Shown here piece after piece: positions 29,045 to 38,292 of a DNA stretch of 64,000 nucleotides (positions are counted from its first letter, which is position 1; each line of letters opens with the position of its first letter). The position numbers and the translations under genes are program-made. This stretch comes from Planctomycetota bacterium (GTDB lineage Bacteria > Planctomycetota > Phycisphaerae > Phycisphaerales > UBA1924). The notes below the pieces were generated by a model. The model was given only the letters and a program-made list of their open reading frames with translations. It did not search any database and had not been told where the DNA came from. Where the stretch lies: NCBI GenBank assembly GCA_024280755.1, contig JAJRPN010000005.1:1-64000 (forward strand), given 5' to 3'.

Positions 29045-30076
29045 TTAATCAGCATCGAGCCCAATGCCGAGCTCTTTAATCGCCCGAAGCATCAAGCCAT
29101 GAATCCGAGGCGGGGCACACACGATGCCCTTATTCTTCTCCAAGCCACGCCCGTGCGAAAAATCGAGGTTGTGTCCGAATATATCGGTCACAAACGCCCC
29201 AGACTCGCATGCAATACAGCATCCCGCTGCATGATCCCAAATCCGCTCGACATACCCCTTGCGGGTCGGCAATCTCAGATACGCATCAGCCTGACCACGC
29301 GCAACAACCGCGTATTTGCACTGCGAATCCAATCTCGCAGGCTCGCCAGCCCGCCCAAGCCCGTTGGCTTCGATCCAATCCAATATCCGGTCCATATCCG
29401 ACACATTCGTATGAGCCTTCTCGACCGACCCACAGACTGAAATTTCTTCAGATTCGAGATGCTCAAGCCGAGTGATACGGATGGATTCTGATTCGCCATC
29501 GTCGCACCGAGATTCCCAGACACCCTCGCCTTTGATCGCGTAATACAGGCAACCATGCTCATCACGCTCATCAAAGGGCATCGACATATCGACCGCCAGG
29601 TTCGGACACCCCATCACCCCAATCGTCGGCGTCCCGTCCTCGATATACCCCAGCGCCACAGCATATTGCTGATTACGAAGGAACCCCTTGGTGCCATCGA
29701 TTGGGTCGAGCGTCCAGTATTTATGGTGCGTCGTATCGCCCGCTCCAAGATCAATCGCTTCGAGCACCGCATCAGGCGTCGCATCATCCCAGACCTCTTT
29801 GGCTGCAGCGACCACCGCATCAAGAATGGCAGCGTTGTCTTCATCGCGTAAGAAGGTCGAAGACTCTTCCGCAACCATCACAAACTCGCCTAAGTGCTGC
29901 TTAAGTACCATAGCCACAACCGCTTGCGCCGCATAATCAGCGACGGTCACGGGGCTTTTGTCATCTTTGGTGATCGTGCGAACCGCATCAAGGTTATTCT
30001 GGACCTCTCTGCAGACGATCGAAGCAGCAACCACCGCTTGGCGGCCGGCGTGGGCAAATTCGGCGATATTGGTCAT
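29045..30076 (-). CDS. 3'(2'),5'-bisphosphate nucleotidase (HAL2/CysQ-like)
   Basis: 343 aa, inositol-monophosphatase superfamily, closer in length and motifs to eukaryotic HAL2/SAL1 than to short CysQ. VAEESSTFL gives the first metal-binding Glu pair, LDPIDGTKGFLR the DPIDGT motif, and WDHAAGCCI the second Asp motif. It hydrolyses 3'-phosphoadenosine 5'-phosphate, the by-product of sulfotransferases, to AMP; PAP build-up inhibits them. GAGGA precedes the ATG. Likely operon with the SLC13 gene downstream. Confidence 0.92.
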   Translation of the reverse strand: MTNIAEFAHAGRQAVVAASIVCREVQNNLDAVRTITKDDKSPVTVADYAAQAVVAMVLKQHLGEFVMVAEESSTFLRDEDNAAILDAVVAAAKEVWDDATPDAVLEAIDLGAGDTTHHKYWTLDPIDGTKGFLRNQQYAVALGYIEDGTPTIGVMGCPNLAVDMSMPFDERDEHGCLYYAIKGEGVWESRCDDGESESIRITRLEHLESEEISVCGSVEKAHTNVSDMDRILDWIEANGLGRAGEPARLDSQCKYAVVARGQADAYLRLPTRKGYVERIWDHAAGCCIACESGAFVTDIFGHNLDFSHGRGLEKNKGIVCAPPRIHGLMLRAIKELGIGLDAD

Positions 30077-30147
30077 GACTTCCTCTTTTGCTGGGTTCTT
30101 TAGGCGTGATTCGCCGATGGATTGATCGAATAGATTGATCGATTTCT

Positions 30148-31530
30148 ATGCTGTTTAACTCTGCCATCTACCTGCTGTTCTTGCCGCTTGTCGCGGTGCT
30201 GTACTATGCGCTGCCATTATGGTGGCGAAGAGTGATGCTGGTGATCGCAAGCTATGGGTTCTACATGGTTTGGTCGGTTCCGTTCTCGTCATTATTGGTG
30301 TTCTCAACCATTATTGATTATACCGCTGCCCGCGTGATTGATGAGTCAAAATCGCCCGTCAAGCAGCGCATCGCTCTTTTAGTCTCACTGACAGCCAACC
30401 TTGGGGTCTTGGCGGTGTTTAAATACGCCGATTTCTTTACGAACTCGTCCTATTCATTGTTTGGTGTTCACCCTTGGCCAGAACTGAATCTGATCCTGCC
30501 TTTGGGGATTAGCTTCTACACCTTCCAGACCATGAGCTACACGATCGATGTCTATCGCGGGCACCTTCGCGCCCGCAAGAGCTTTATGGATGTCGCGCTT
30601 TATGTCAGCTTTTTCCCTCAACTCGTCGCTGGACCGATCATCCGAGCTGATATTCTGATCCCCCAGATCCGCGAAGAGAACGAAGCCAACTGGCAGCTCA
30701 TCCGCGCCGGAATTGCCCTGATCATCTGGGGTTTGATCAAAAAAATATTCTTCGCCGACGCGATGGCACCGATCGTCAACGAGGCGTACAACAACATCTC
30801 CGCGACATCTGGCTGGTCGCTTTTGAGCGCGACCTATGCCTTTGCGATCCAGATCTATTGTGATTTCTCTGGGTACACCGATATTGCGATCGGGTCCGCC
30901 TTGGTTATTGGGATTCGCCTGCCCGCCAACTTCCGTCAACCCTATTTGTCCTGCTCGATCCGTGAGTTCTGGAGGCGTTGGCACATCTCGCTCTCGACCT
31001 GGCTACGAGACTACCTATACATCCCACTGGGAGGCTCAAAGAAGGGGCCAACACGCACACAGATCAACTTGATGCTCACCATGCTCCTTGGCGGGCTTTG
31101 GCACGGCGCCGGGTGGAACTGGGTCGTCTGGGGCGGCTTGCAAGGCCTCATGATGATCGTCGAACGCGCGATCGGATTATCCCAATCGCGCCCAAAGAAA
31201 GTCATGACCATCATCATCCGGTGGTTCATTACCTTTAACCTTGTGTGCCTCTCGTGGGTGTTCTTTCGGGCTGCCAATGTTGGCGACGCTTGGGAGATCC
31301 TCACCCGGATCGGCACAGCTGCGGATGGTCACTCGTTCACCATCTGGCAACCGATCGCAGCGTTGGGATTATTGCTCGCTGTCGAAATGCTCCATATCCG
31401 CAAGCGATTTGTATCCATCCTCCAGCAAAGCCCACGCCTGGCATTATGGATGACCATTTTCGCATTCATGTTCTTCCTGCTCGCGTTCCGCGGCGCCCAA
31501 TCACCCGAGTTTATCTACTTCCAGTTCTAG
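30148..31530 (+). CDS. MBOAT-family O-acyltransferase (AlgI-like)
   Basis: 460 aa with about 10-12 transmembrane segments. FNSAIYLLFLPLVAVLYYAL at the start, PLGISFYTFQTMSYTIDVYRG, FFPQLVAGPI, and the conserved catalytic His in LGGLWHGAGWNWVVWG are diagnostic of the AlgI/DltB class. It moves acetyl groups from a cytoplasmic donor across the membrane for polysaccharide O-acetylation. The SGNH-fold gene 17 bp downstream is the expected periplasmic partner, as in alginate or PatA/PatB systems. Confidence 0.93.
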   Translation: MLFNSAIYLLFLPLVAVLYYALPLWWRRVMLVIASYGFYMVWSVPFSSLLVFSTIIDYTAARVIDESKSPVKQRIALLVSLTANLGVLAVFKYADFFTNSSYSLFGVHPWPELNLILPLGISFYTFQTMSYTIDVYRGHLRARKSFMDVALYVSFFPQLVAGPIIRADILIPQIREENEANWQLIRAGIALIIWGLIKKIFFADAMAPIVNEAYNNISATSGWSLLSATYAFAIQIYCDFSGYTDIAIGSALVIGIRLPANFRQPYLSCSIREFWRRWHISLSTWLRDYLYIPLGGSKKGPTRTQINLMLTMLLGGLWHGAGWNWVVWGGLQGLMMIVERAIGLSQSRPKKVMTIIIRWFITFNLVCLSWVFFRAANVGDAWEILTRIGTAADGHSFTIWQPIAALGLLLAVEMLHIRKRFVSILQQSPRLALWMTIFAFMFFLLAFRGAQSPEFIYFQF

Positions 31531-31547
31531 ACCATCGTAGAAATCAA

Positions 31548-32765
31548 ATGACCACACCAAGCAACCATTCTGATCATCCCGACCAACACATCAACGCGGT
31601 CCTCGAACCTGTCGCGCCGGGTTCGCAGTATGATTTCATAGAGATTGAATCGAACCCGATCAAGTTTGAGTCCCCTTTTGCTAGGCTGCCAAAGTTTATA
31701 TCCCGCACATTCAAGATGGGCAAAGACTGTGCTCAGCTTCACTGGAAGATCGCGCTCGTTGTCCTGGTCGTGCTTATTGGAAGCGAACTCGCATTGCGCG
31801 CCTATGAGCCTCGCTTGATGGGACGAATCTATTCCCAAACCCACACCGGCGGCCACCCGATCAATATCAACGCCCAAGGGTTCCGAGGCGATCCTGTAGC
31901 ACTCATCAAACTCGCAAATACCACACGAATCCTCGCACTTGGCGACTCGGTAACCTTTGGTACCGGCGTCGCAGCAGACACCACCTGGACCACACAACTT
32001 CAACAACTATTGAGCACAGATGAACACCCCGTCGAAGTGATCAACGCTGCCCTGCCCGCGATCGACCTTGGGCATATTGAGCAAGAACTGATCAACACAT
32101 GGAAAGCCTATCAACCCGATCAAATCGTGCTGGTGCTTACAGGCAACATGGTCTCGTTTGGTTATGCCCGAAAAGATCGAACAACCATCGAGCTTCCAAA
32201 CTCGGCCAAGCTCAAGCAAATCATCAAGACACCAGCCCCAAGCTTGAAAGACAAACTCAAAGCTCAATACGCATCATTTGCTCTTCCTGGCGCATTGACG
32301 CTCGGGATGGATCATCTCAAGTTCATGGTTGGTTTAGAGGATCATGCTTCCGATCCAGCCTTCCCCACAGGTGTGATGCTCGCACATGGATATACGCAAA
32401 ACGGAATCGACTCCGCCATGATCGACCAGGCTTGGCAGATATTCGCAGCACAACTCGCTTCGCTTGTATCGGTGACAAACGAGATGGGTGTCGAACTAAC
32501 CGTTGTGTATTCTCCACCCAGATTTATGCTCACAGACTCTCGGCTCGACAATCTCAAATGGGTTGACAAGGATCGGCTGGCTGTTGATCCGGTCGCCAAA
32601 TCGGCGCAGATCTGTCAAGAACTCGGGGTTCCGTTTATTGACCCACGATCGTCGCTCACACAAGCAGACAAACCAGTATATTTGATTTCGGACTACACCC
32701 ACTTCGACGCGTCCGGGCACCACACAATCGCTCAGCTCATCGCTGATTCGATCACAAAGCCTTGA
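31548..32765 (+). CDS. Membrane-anchored SGNH-hydrolase-like O-acetyltransferase partner
   Basis: 405 aa. A cytoplasmic N-terminal region of about 65 residues, one transmembrane helix ([16 protein letters not shown]), then an SGNH domain. Catalytic blocks are complete: [10 protein letters not shown] (Ser), TGNMVSFG (Gly-Asn), and [12 protein letters not shown] (Asp-x-x-His). I began it at the ATG 17 nt after the MBOAT stop; the open frame runs back to 31245 inside the MBOAT gene but that part is a shadow. It probably transfers the exported acetyl group onto the polysaccharide. Its last 14 bp overlap the 3' end of cysC on the other strand. Confidence 0.85.
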   Translation: MTTPSNHSDHPDQHINAVLEPVAPGSQYDFIEIESNPIKFESPFARLPKFISRTFKMGKDCAQLHWKIALVVLVVLIGSELALRAYEPRLMGRIYSQTHTGGHPININAQGFRGDPVALIKLANTTRILALGDSVTFGTGVAADTTWTTQLQQLLSTDEHPVEVINAALPAIDLGHIEQELINTWKAYQPDQIVLVLTGNMVSFGYARKDRTTIELPNSAKLKQIIKTPAPSLKDKLKAQYASFALPGALTLGMDHLKFMVGLEDHASDPAFPTGVMLAHGYTQNGIDSAMIDQAWQIFAAQLASLVSVTNEMGVELTVVYSPPRFMLTDSRLDNLKWVDKDRLAVDPVAKSAQICQELGVPFIDPRSSLTQADKPVYLISDYTHFDASGHHTIAQLIADSITKP

Positions 32766-33399
32766 GAATGCCATGCTTGAGCAGGGCATCGACAAGCTGA
32801 TTGGCACATTGTTCAATACTCAACTCGCCAGTCTTCACTTCGATCTCAGGATTGGTTGGCAGCTCATAGGGATCGTCGATCCCGGTGAATCCTTTGATCT
32901 CGCCAGCACGCGCCTTTTTGTAGAGTCCTTTGGGATCTCGCTGCTCGCAGATTTCGATCGGTGTATTGATAAAGACTTCGAGAAACTTGAGCCCAGCGTC
33001 TTCATGAATCTTGCGGACCTGATCACGATCAGCCTGATAGGGCGAGATAAAGCTCGATATGGTCACCACGCCCGCGTCAGCGAAGAGCTTGGCCACCTCG
33101 CCGATTCGGCGGATGTTCTCTTTGCGATCGTCAGCCCCGAATCCAAGATTGGCATTAAGCCCGTGGCGGACATTGTCCCCATCGAGCCGATACGAAAGCA
33201 CCCCACGAGCGTTTAAAACCTGCTCCAGTGCCACGCCAACAGTTGATTTGCCTGATCCTGATAATCCGGTCAGCCAAAGTGTGCACCCTTGATGCCCCAG
33301 AACAGAAGCTCGGTCACCGCGCGTGACCTCACCATCGTGCCAGACAATATTGGTGGATTCGTTGGTTGGCTGGTTTTTATCTGCTGGTGTTTCGCTCAT
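32752..33399 (-). CDS. cysC: Adenylyl-sulfate kinase
   Basis: 215 aa APS kinase making PAPS from APS and [14 protein letters not shown] is the Walker A loop, [17 protein letters not shown] the APS-binding block, [13 protein letters not shown] and [23 protein letters not shown] are family signatures. ATG at 33399 has GGGAG about 8 nt upstream; the in-frame TTG at 33405 was rejected. It is divergent from cysD-cysN (246-bp gap) and separate from cysN, unlike the fused CysNC of some bacteria. Its 3' end overlaps the convergent SGNH gene by 14 bp. Confidence 0.97.
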   Translation of the reverse strand: MSETPADKNQPTNESTNIVWHDGEVTRGDRASVLGHQGCTLWLTGLSGSGKSTVGVALEQVLNARGVLSYRLDGDNVRHGLNANLGFGADDRKENIRRIGEVAKLFADAGVVTISSFISPYQADRDQVRKIHEDAGLKFLEVFINTPIEICEQRDPKGLYKKARAGEIKGFTGIDDPYELPTNPEIEVKTGELSIEQCANQLVDALLKHGILKAL

Positions 33400-33644
33400 A
33401 CCCAACTCCCAAAGCTGATCATCGATACTATATCAAGCACAATATCGCTACTTGCTCTGATAGACTGTATTATCGGCCGAGAGTTGAGTTAATTCTGGTC
33501 TATACTTCGGCCTATTGATACCATCAATCCTGATTTCTCGCTCTTGACAGGCAAAACATCAGCCGATGGATAAGGTAGATAACAATTGCAGAGCGGGCCA
33601 CGCATCTGTTCGTTTTTGAGATACCCCGGCGGAGACCCTTTGGC

Positions 33645-34583
33645 ATGACCTCGGCTACAAAAAAAACAGGTGCCCATGAGCACTACCGACTCACCCACCT
33701 CAAGGCTCTCGAAGCCGAGGCGATCCACATCATGCGTGAAGTGGCTGCCCAGTTCGAGAAACCCGCCCTGATGTTCTCAGGGGGCAAAGACTCGATCGTA
33801 ATGGTTCGGCTCGCTCAAAAAGCCTTCCGGCCCGCCAAGTTCCCCTTCCCGCTGTTGCACATCGACACCGGGCATAATTTCCCCGAAGCACTCGACTTCC
33901 GTGACAAGATGGTTGATGAGATCGGCGAACGATTGATCATCCACAAGGTGCAAGATCTGATCGATCGCGGCGATGCGGTTGAAGATCCAGGACCATTCCC
34001 CTCACGCAACCGCGCACAGATCCCGACATTGCTTGATGCGATCGAAAAATACCAGTTCGATGCGCTCTTCGGCGGCGCCCGGCGCGACGAAGAAAAAGCA
34101 CGCGCCAAAGAACGCATCTTCTCCTTCCGCGATGACTTTGGTCAATGGGACCCAAAGAACCAACGCCCCGAGCTCTGGAACCTCTATAACGGGCGTTCAC
34201 GCATGGGCGAGAATATCCGAGTCTTCCCGATCTCGAACTGGACCGAGATGGATGTCTGGCAATACATCATGCTCGAACAAATCGAGATCCCCGATCTGTA
34301 TTTCTCGCACAAGCGTGATGTGGTCGAACGCCGAGGGCAGCTCGTGCCGATCGGTGACGCGCCCTTTGGCCCGCGCGATGGCGAAACCGTTCTGAACAAA
34401 ACCGTTCGGTTCCGCACAGTGGGGGATATGAGCTGTACCGCAGCGACCAACTCGCCGGCATCGAACCTTGAAGAGATCGTCGCCGAAGTCGCAGCCGCCC
34501 GAGCATCCGAACGCGGCGCACGCATCGACGACAAGACCAACGAAGCCGCGATGGAAGATCGCAAAAAAGAAGGGTACTTCTAG
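33645..34583 (+). CDS. cysD: Sulfate adenylyltransferase subunit 2
   Basis: 312 aa ATP-pyrophosphatase-fold catalytic subunit of ATP sulfurylase. FSGGKDSIVMVRLA is the PP-loop; FGGARRDEEKARAKERIFSF and PISNWTEMDVWQYI are CysD hallmarks; normal length. With CysN it makes APS from sulfate and ATP. cysN begins 3 nt after its stop. The 245-bp region upstream, shared with divergent cysC, holds no feature I can name. Confidence 0.97.
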   Translation: MTSATKKTGAHEHYRLTHLKALEAEAIHIMREVAAQFEKPALMFSGGKDSIVMVRLAQKAFRPAKFPFPLLHIDTGHNFPEALDFRDKMVDEIGERLIIHKVQDLIDRGDAVEDPGPFPSRNRAQIPTLLDAIEKYQFDALFGGARRDEEKARAKERIFSFRDDFGQWDPKNQRPELWNLYNGRSRMGENIRVFPISNWTEMDVWQYIMLEQIEIPDLYFSHKRDVVERRGQLVPIGDAPFGPRDGETVLNKTVRFRTVGDMSCTAATNSPASNLEEIVAEVAAARASERGARIDDKTNEAAMEDRKKEGYF

Positions 34584-34586
34584 GAC

Positions 34587-35930
34587 ATGGCCACCGAAAC
34601 CACATCCAAAACCGACTTCTCGACCGATCCAAACGCCAACAAAGGCATGGATTTTTCCACCGACGCCTACCTTGATATGGACCTGCTCCGTTTCCTGACC
34701 TGCGGCTCTGTCGACGATGGTAAGTCCACGCTCATCGGGCGCCTGCTCTATGACTCAAAGTCGATCTTCGAGGATCAGCTCGAAGCTGCTGAGTCCGCCT
34801 CGCTCTCGCGCGGTGACCAACGCATGGATCTCGCGCTGCTCACCGACGGCTTACGCGCCGAACGCGAACAAGGCATTACCATTGATGTTGCCTACCGCTA
34901 CTTCGCCACGCCAAAGCGTAAGTTCATCATCGCCGACTGTCCTGGACACACACAGTACACCCGCAACATGGTGACCGGCGCATCGACCGCCAACCTCGCA
35001 TTGATCCTGATCGATGCGCGTCATGGTGTAATCGAACAAACCCGCAGACACTCGTTCATCACCTCGCTCTTGCGTATCCCGCACCTGGTTGTGTGTGTGA
35101 ACAAGATGGATCTCGTTGATTGGTCTGAAGAGACCTACGACAAAATCCGCGAAGAGTTTGAAGAGTTTGCAGCACGGTTCGAGATCACCGACATCACCTT
35201 TATTCCAATGTCTGCCCTCACCGGCGACAATGTGGTCAACCGATCTGAAAACATGGATTGGTATCAGGGCACATCGCTTTTGCACCATCTGGAGCATGTT
35301 CATATCGCGGGCGATCGTGACATGATCGATCCTCGTTTCCCGGTCCAATGGGTTGTTCGGCCGCAAGGCGACGAGCACCATGACTATCGCGGGTATGGTG
35401 GACAGATCGCATCGGGTGTCTTCCAGGTTGGTGATGAAGTGGTCGCGTTGCCATCGGGGATGGAATCGAAGATCAAATCGATTGATATCGGAGGCGATTC
35501 GCAGCAGATGGCGTCGCCGCCGATGAGTGTGTCGATCCAACTCGAAGACGATATCGATATTTCGCGTGGCGACATGCTCTGTCGACCAAACAATCAGCCG
35601 ACATCCGGGCAGGATATCGATGCGATGGTTGTCTGGATGGCGGAGACCCCGATGAAGGTTGGCAAGAAGTACACCATCCGCCACACTTCCAACGAGGCCC
35701 GGTGCATTGTCAAAAATCTGAACTACCAGCTCGATATCCAGACGCTCCATCGGATCGAAGAAGCCCAAGAACTCAAGCTCAACGAGATCGGACGGATCTC
35801 GATCCGCACGACCAAGCCTTTGTTCTTTGATCCATACCGCCAATGCCGAGTGACAGGAAGCTTTATCATCGTCGATGAACAAACCAACAACACGGTTGGA
35901 GCAGCAATGATCATCGGCGAAACAAACTGA
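34587..35930 (+). CDS. cysN: Sulfate adenylyltransferase subunit 1 (GTPase)
   Basis: 447 aa EF-Tu-like GTPase that drives CysD. CGSVDDGKSTLIGRLLYDSK (P-loop), DCPGHTQYTRNM (G3) and VNKMDLVDW (G4) are all present, followed by the beta-barrel domains. No C-terminal CysC domain, in line with the separate cysC. Forms an operon with cysD and is followed by a strong terminator. Confidence 0.97.
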   Translation: MATETTSKTDFSTDPNANKGMDFSTDAYLDMDLLRFLTCGSVDDGKSTLIGRLLYDSKSIFEDQLEAAESASLSRGDQRMDLALLTDGLRAEREQGITIDVAYRYFATPKRKFIIADCPGHTQYTRNMVTGASTANLALILIDARHGVIEQTRRHSFITSLLRIPHLVVCVNKMDLVDWSEETYDKIREEFEEFAARFEITDITFIPMSALTGDNVVNRSENMDWYQGTSLLHHLEHVHIAGDRDMIDPRFPVQWVVRPQGDEHHDYRGYGGQIASGVFQVGDEVVALPSGMESKIKSIDIGGDSQQMASPPMSVSIQLEDDIDISRGDMLCRPNNQPTSGQDIDAMVVWMAETPMKVGKKYTIRHTSNEARCIVKNLNYQLDIQTLHRIEEAQELKLNEIGRISIRTTKPLFFDPYRQCRVTGSFIIVDEQTNNTVGAAMIIGETN

Positions 35931-35954
35931 TTTTTCGATCAACCACAAATGTCA

Positions 35955-35992
35955 ACGGGCGATGTATCCTCAAGATACATCGCCCGTTTTTT
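35955..35992 (+). terminator. Intrinsic terminator of cysD-cysN
   Basis: 14-bp perfect stem (35955-35968 with 35974-35987), loop CTCAA, then a T-run. It closes the cysDN transcript and rules out the in-frame ATG at 35962 as the start of the next gene. Confidence 0.95.
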
Positions 35993-36009
35993 CATGCCTA
36001 CTCTTGCCT

Positions 36010-36744
36010 ATGGCTTCTCACCAAATGGACATCCGTATTCTTTCTATCGGTACCCTCTCGGCGCATCCGCTCTGGGATGAACGCCACCCTGTCCGAACCG
36101 GACACTCAACCACCACACTCATCCAAACCAACGACGCCAAGATCATTGTCGATCCAGGCCTACCCGCCCCCGCACTCAAAGCCCGGCTCGGCGAACGCGC
36201 CAAGCTCACGCCAGACCAGATCACCCATGTGTTTTTAACGAGCTTCAACCCTGAATGCCGACGCGGGATCGAACTCTTCGACCAAGCCCAATGGCTGATC
36301 TACGAAAAGGAGCGCGAATCTGTAGGCGTACCCATCGCCCAATCGCTCGCCAACCTTGCCCAAGCAAAGGAAGAAGCCGAGCATGCTGGTCATGTGTTTG
36401 ATGAAGACCAAGAAGCCATGTTTACGATCATCCAAAGAGATGTCGCCGTGCTTTCTCGGTGTCAGCCTGCGCCTGATTCGATCGTCAACGAGGTTGACCT
36501 CTTCCCCCTCCCCGGTTTTTCGATGGGTATGTGCGGGCTTCTGCTCTCAGAACCAACCCGCACCACGCTCGTCTGCGGCGACGCGATCCCAACAACCGAG
36601 CATGTCCACGAAGGTAAAGTATTGCCAACCTGTGCCGACCGAAAGCTCGCCCAGGAGAGTTTCAAGGAAGCGATCGAGATCGCCGATGTGTTGATTTGTG
36701 GGCGTGATAACCTGATCATCAACCCAACCAAACGCGGGCTTTAA
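36010..36744 (+). CDS. MBL-fold protein with all zinc-binding histidines replaced
   Basis: 244 aa with the metallo-beta-lactamase fold order: TTTLIQTNDAKIIVDPGLP, ITHVFLT at the metal loop, LPLPGF, TLVCGDAIP, and DVLICGRDNL. The H-x-H-x-D-H motif has become S78-F-N80-P-E82-C83, the PGH histidine is F170, and the final GHD histidine is R232; only the bridging-type Asp (D191) remains. So it keeps the fold but should not bind a normal di-zinc site. The start may be 36025 instead; no good ribosome-binding site. Lies between cysN and the TPR-sulfotransferase. Probably a binding or regulatory protein. Confidence 0.8.
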   Translation: MASHQMDIRILSIGTLSAHPLWDERHPVRTGHSTTTLIQTNDAKIIVDPGLPAPALKARLGERAKLTPDQITHVFLTSFNPECRRGIELFDQAQWLIYEKERESVGVPIAQSLANLAQAKEEAEHAGHVFDEDQEAMFTIIQRDVAVLSRCQPAPDSIVNEVDLFPLPGFSMGMCGLLLSEPTRTTLVCGDAIPTTEHVHEGKVLPTCADRKLAQESFKEAIEIADVLICGRDNLIINPTKRGL

Positions 36745-36767
36745 CTTTCTGAACAAACTGGATCTAT

Positions 36768-38264
36768 ATGGCGCTTACCCCTGAACAACAAAAAAAATTC
36801 TTTGAACTACTCAACAGAATCAACAACGCGATCGAAGCGGGCGAGTTCGCCGAGCCGTTCAAAAAACTCTCTGAACTCAACGAAAAATATCCTCGCCAGT
36901 TTACGGTCTTGAAGCTCATGGGCAAGGCAAATGCCAAGCGCGGCCGCCATGTGGAATCGATCTCGTACTACAAGCAATCGGTCGACTGTAACAAAGAAGA
37001 CGCATCCACACGATTCGAATACGCGCTCGCACTCCAAAAAGGAGGCTTGTTCGATGAGTCGTTGATCGAGTGTGAACGCGCTTTGTATCGTGATCCGAAA
37101 CATTTCCATTTGCTCCGTTTGAAATGTTCTATTTTAACCGATCTTGATCGTGTCGATGCTGCTTACAAGGCATGGAAGCAGTTGGGCAAACTCACAAAGG
37201 ACGAAGAATATACCAGCAGCCATCGGCTCGCGATTGCAGTCTCATATTCGCGACTTGCTCCAAAGATTACTGATCCCCAAGAAGCGATTGACGAACTCAA
37301 TAAATATGTTGTAGATAAAACAGCAACCGAAGAACTCCGTATCGCAGCCTACTGGCAGATCGGGCGGCTCTGCGAACACCTCGAAAAATACGATAACGCG
37401 TTTGAGGCATATAAGAGTTTTAAGACTGTAAAAAAAGCCGTATGGAATCCAGATGTCTATACAAAGCGTGTCGACAAACTCATTGACTGTTGGACGAACA
37501 ACTCTGATATTCCATACTCCACAATCGATGGCTCTCGGCTCATCTTCATCGTCGGGATGATGCGATCGGGAACATCACTCACCGAACAGATGATCTGTCA
37601 AAATGAAACGATCACACCTGGCGGAGAATCGAACGCGATCAATCGCCAGACCATGCCTTTGGATCGTTTGCGCGTTCAGTTTCAGCCTCCATTTGCAAAC
37701 AATCGCGAACTTCTTACAGAGCCAACAATACAAAAAATGGCCAAAGATGCGATGTTGATGTATTCTCAGCGCGTCGCGCAAACAGGATTGCTCACCGACA
37801 AGCTGCCGCACAACTATGCCAATGTCCCGCTCATCGCGCACATGTTCCCCGGCTGTAAGATTGTGCATTGCATGCGTGATCCATTGGATTGCCTGCTCTC
37901 AAACTACACCCAAGCCTTCGCGCGACCGCATATGCAAACCCATGATCTCTATTGGCTCGGGCGTTACTACCGCGACTATGAACGCATGATGGAAGCGTGG
38001 CGCACCCTTGACGAGGTTGATATGGTCGACCTTCAGTATGAGAAACTCGTTGCTGATCCCGAGACCGAATCCAAACGCATCTTCGCATTCCTCGGGCTCG
38101 ACTGGTCTGAAGATATCCTCGGTTTCCATAACTCGAAGCGGATCGTGAACACGGCTTCGCGCGACCAGGTCCGCAAGCCGATGTATACCAGCTCGGTCCA
38201 GAAGTACAAAAAATACGAACACCACCTCGACGAACTCAAACGCGGGCTCGGGATGCAAGGCTGA
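36768..38264 (+). CDS. TPR-domain sulfotransferase
   Basis: 498 aa. TPR-like helical pairs occupy about residues 1-210 (YPRQFTVLKLMGKANAKRGR; ASTRFEYALALQKGGLFDES). A Sulfotransfer_3-type domain follows: the PAPS loop GMMRSGTSL (about 263-271), DKLPHNYANVPLIAHMFP, IVHCMRDPLDCLLSNY (3'-phosphate site) and a conserved C-terminal YEKLV region. This fusion is common in planctomycetes and marine bacteria; the acceptor may be a protein tyrosine or a glycan. Its position after the sulfate-activation genes supports PAPS use. Confidence 0.9.
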   Translation: MALTPEQQKKFFELLNRINNAIEAGEFAEPFKKLSELNEKYPRQFTVLKLMGKANAKRGRHVESISYYKQSVDCNKEDASTRFEYALALQKGGLFDESLIECERALYRDPKHFHLLRLKCSILTDLDRVDAAYKAWKQLGKLTKDEEYTSSHRLAIAVSYSRLAPKITDPQEAIDELNKYVVDKTATEELRIAAYWQIGRLCEHLEKYDNAFEAYKSFKTVKKAVWNPDVYTKRVDKLIDCWTNNSDIPYSTIDGSRLIFIVGMMRSGTSLTEQMICQNETITPGGESNAINRQTMPLDRLRVQFQPPFANNRELLTEPTIQKMAKDAMLMYSQRVAQTGLLTDKLPHNYANVPLIAHMFPGCKIVHCMRDPLDCLLSNYTQAFARPHMQTHDLYWLGRYYRDYERMMEAWRTLDEVDMVDLQYEKLVADPETESKRIFAFLGLDWSEDILGFHNSKRIVNTASRDQVRKPMYTSSVQKYKKYEHHLDELKRGLGMQG

Positions 38265-38292
38265 TCGCCATCACCACGCCTACCCTTGGCGT

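Noticed and set aside
31245-31547. Long N-terminal extension of the SGNH gene
   Set aside because: It overlaps the MBOAT gene in another frame; the ATG at 31548 comes 17 nt after that gene's stop and gives a sensible protein.
33400-33644. Riboswitch upstream of cysD
   Set aside because: No known sulfur-related riboswitch core could be recognised in the sequence.
35962-36009. In-frame upstream start for the MBL-fold gene
   Set aside because: It lies in the 5' arm of the strong cysN terminator hairpin.
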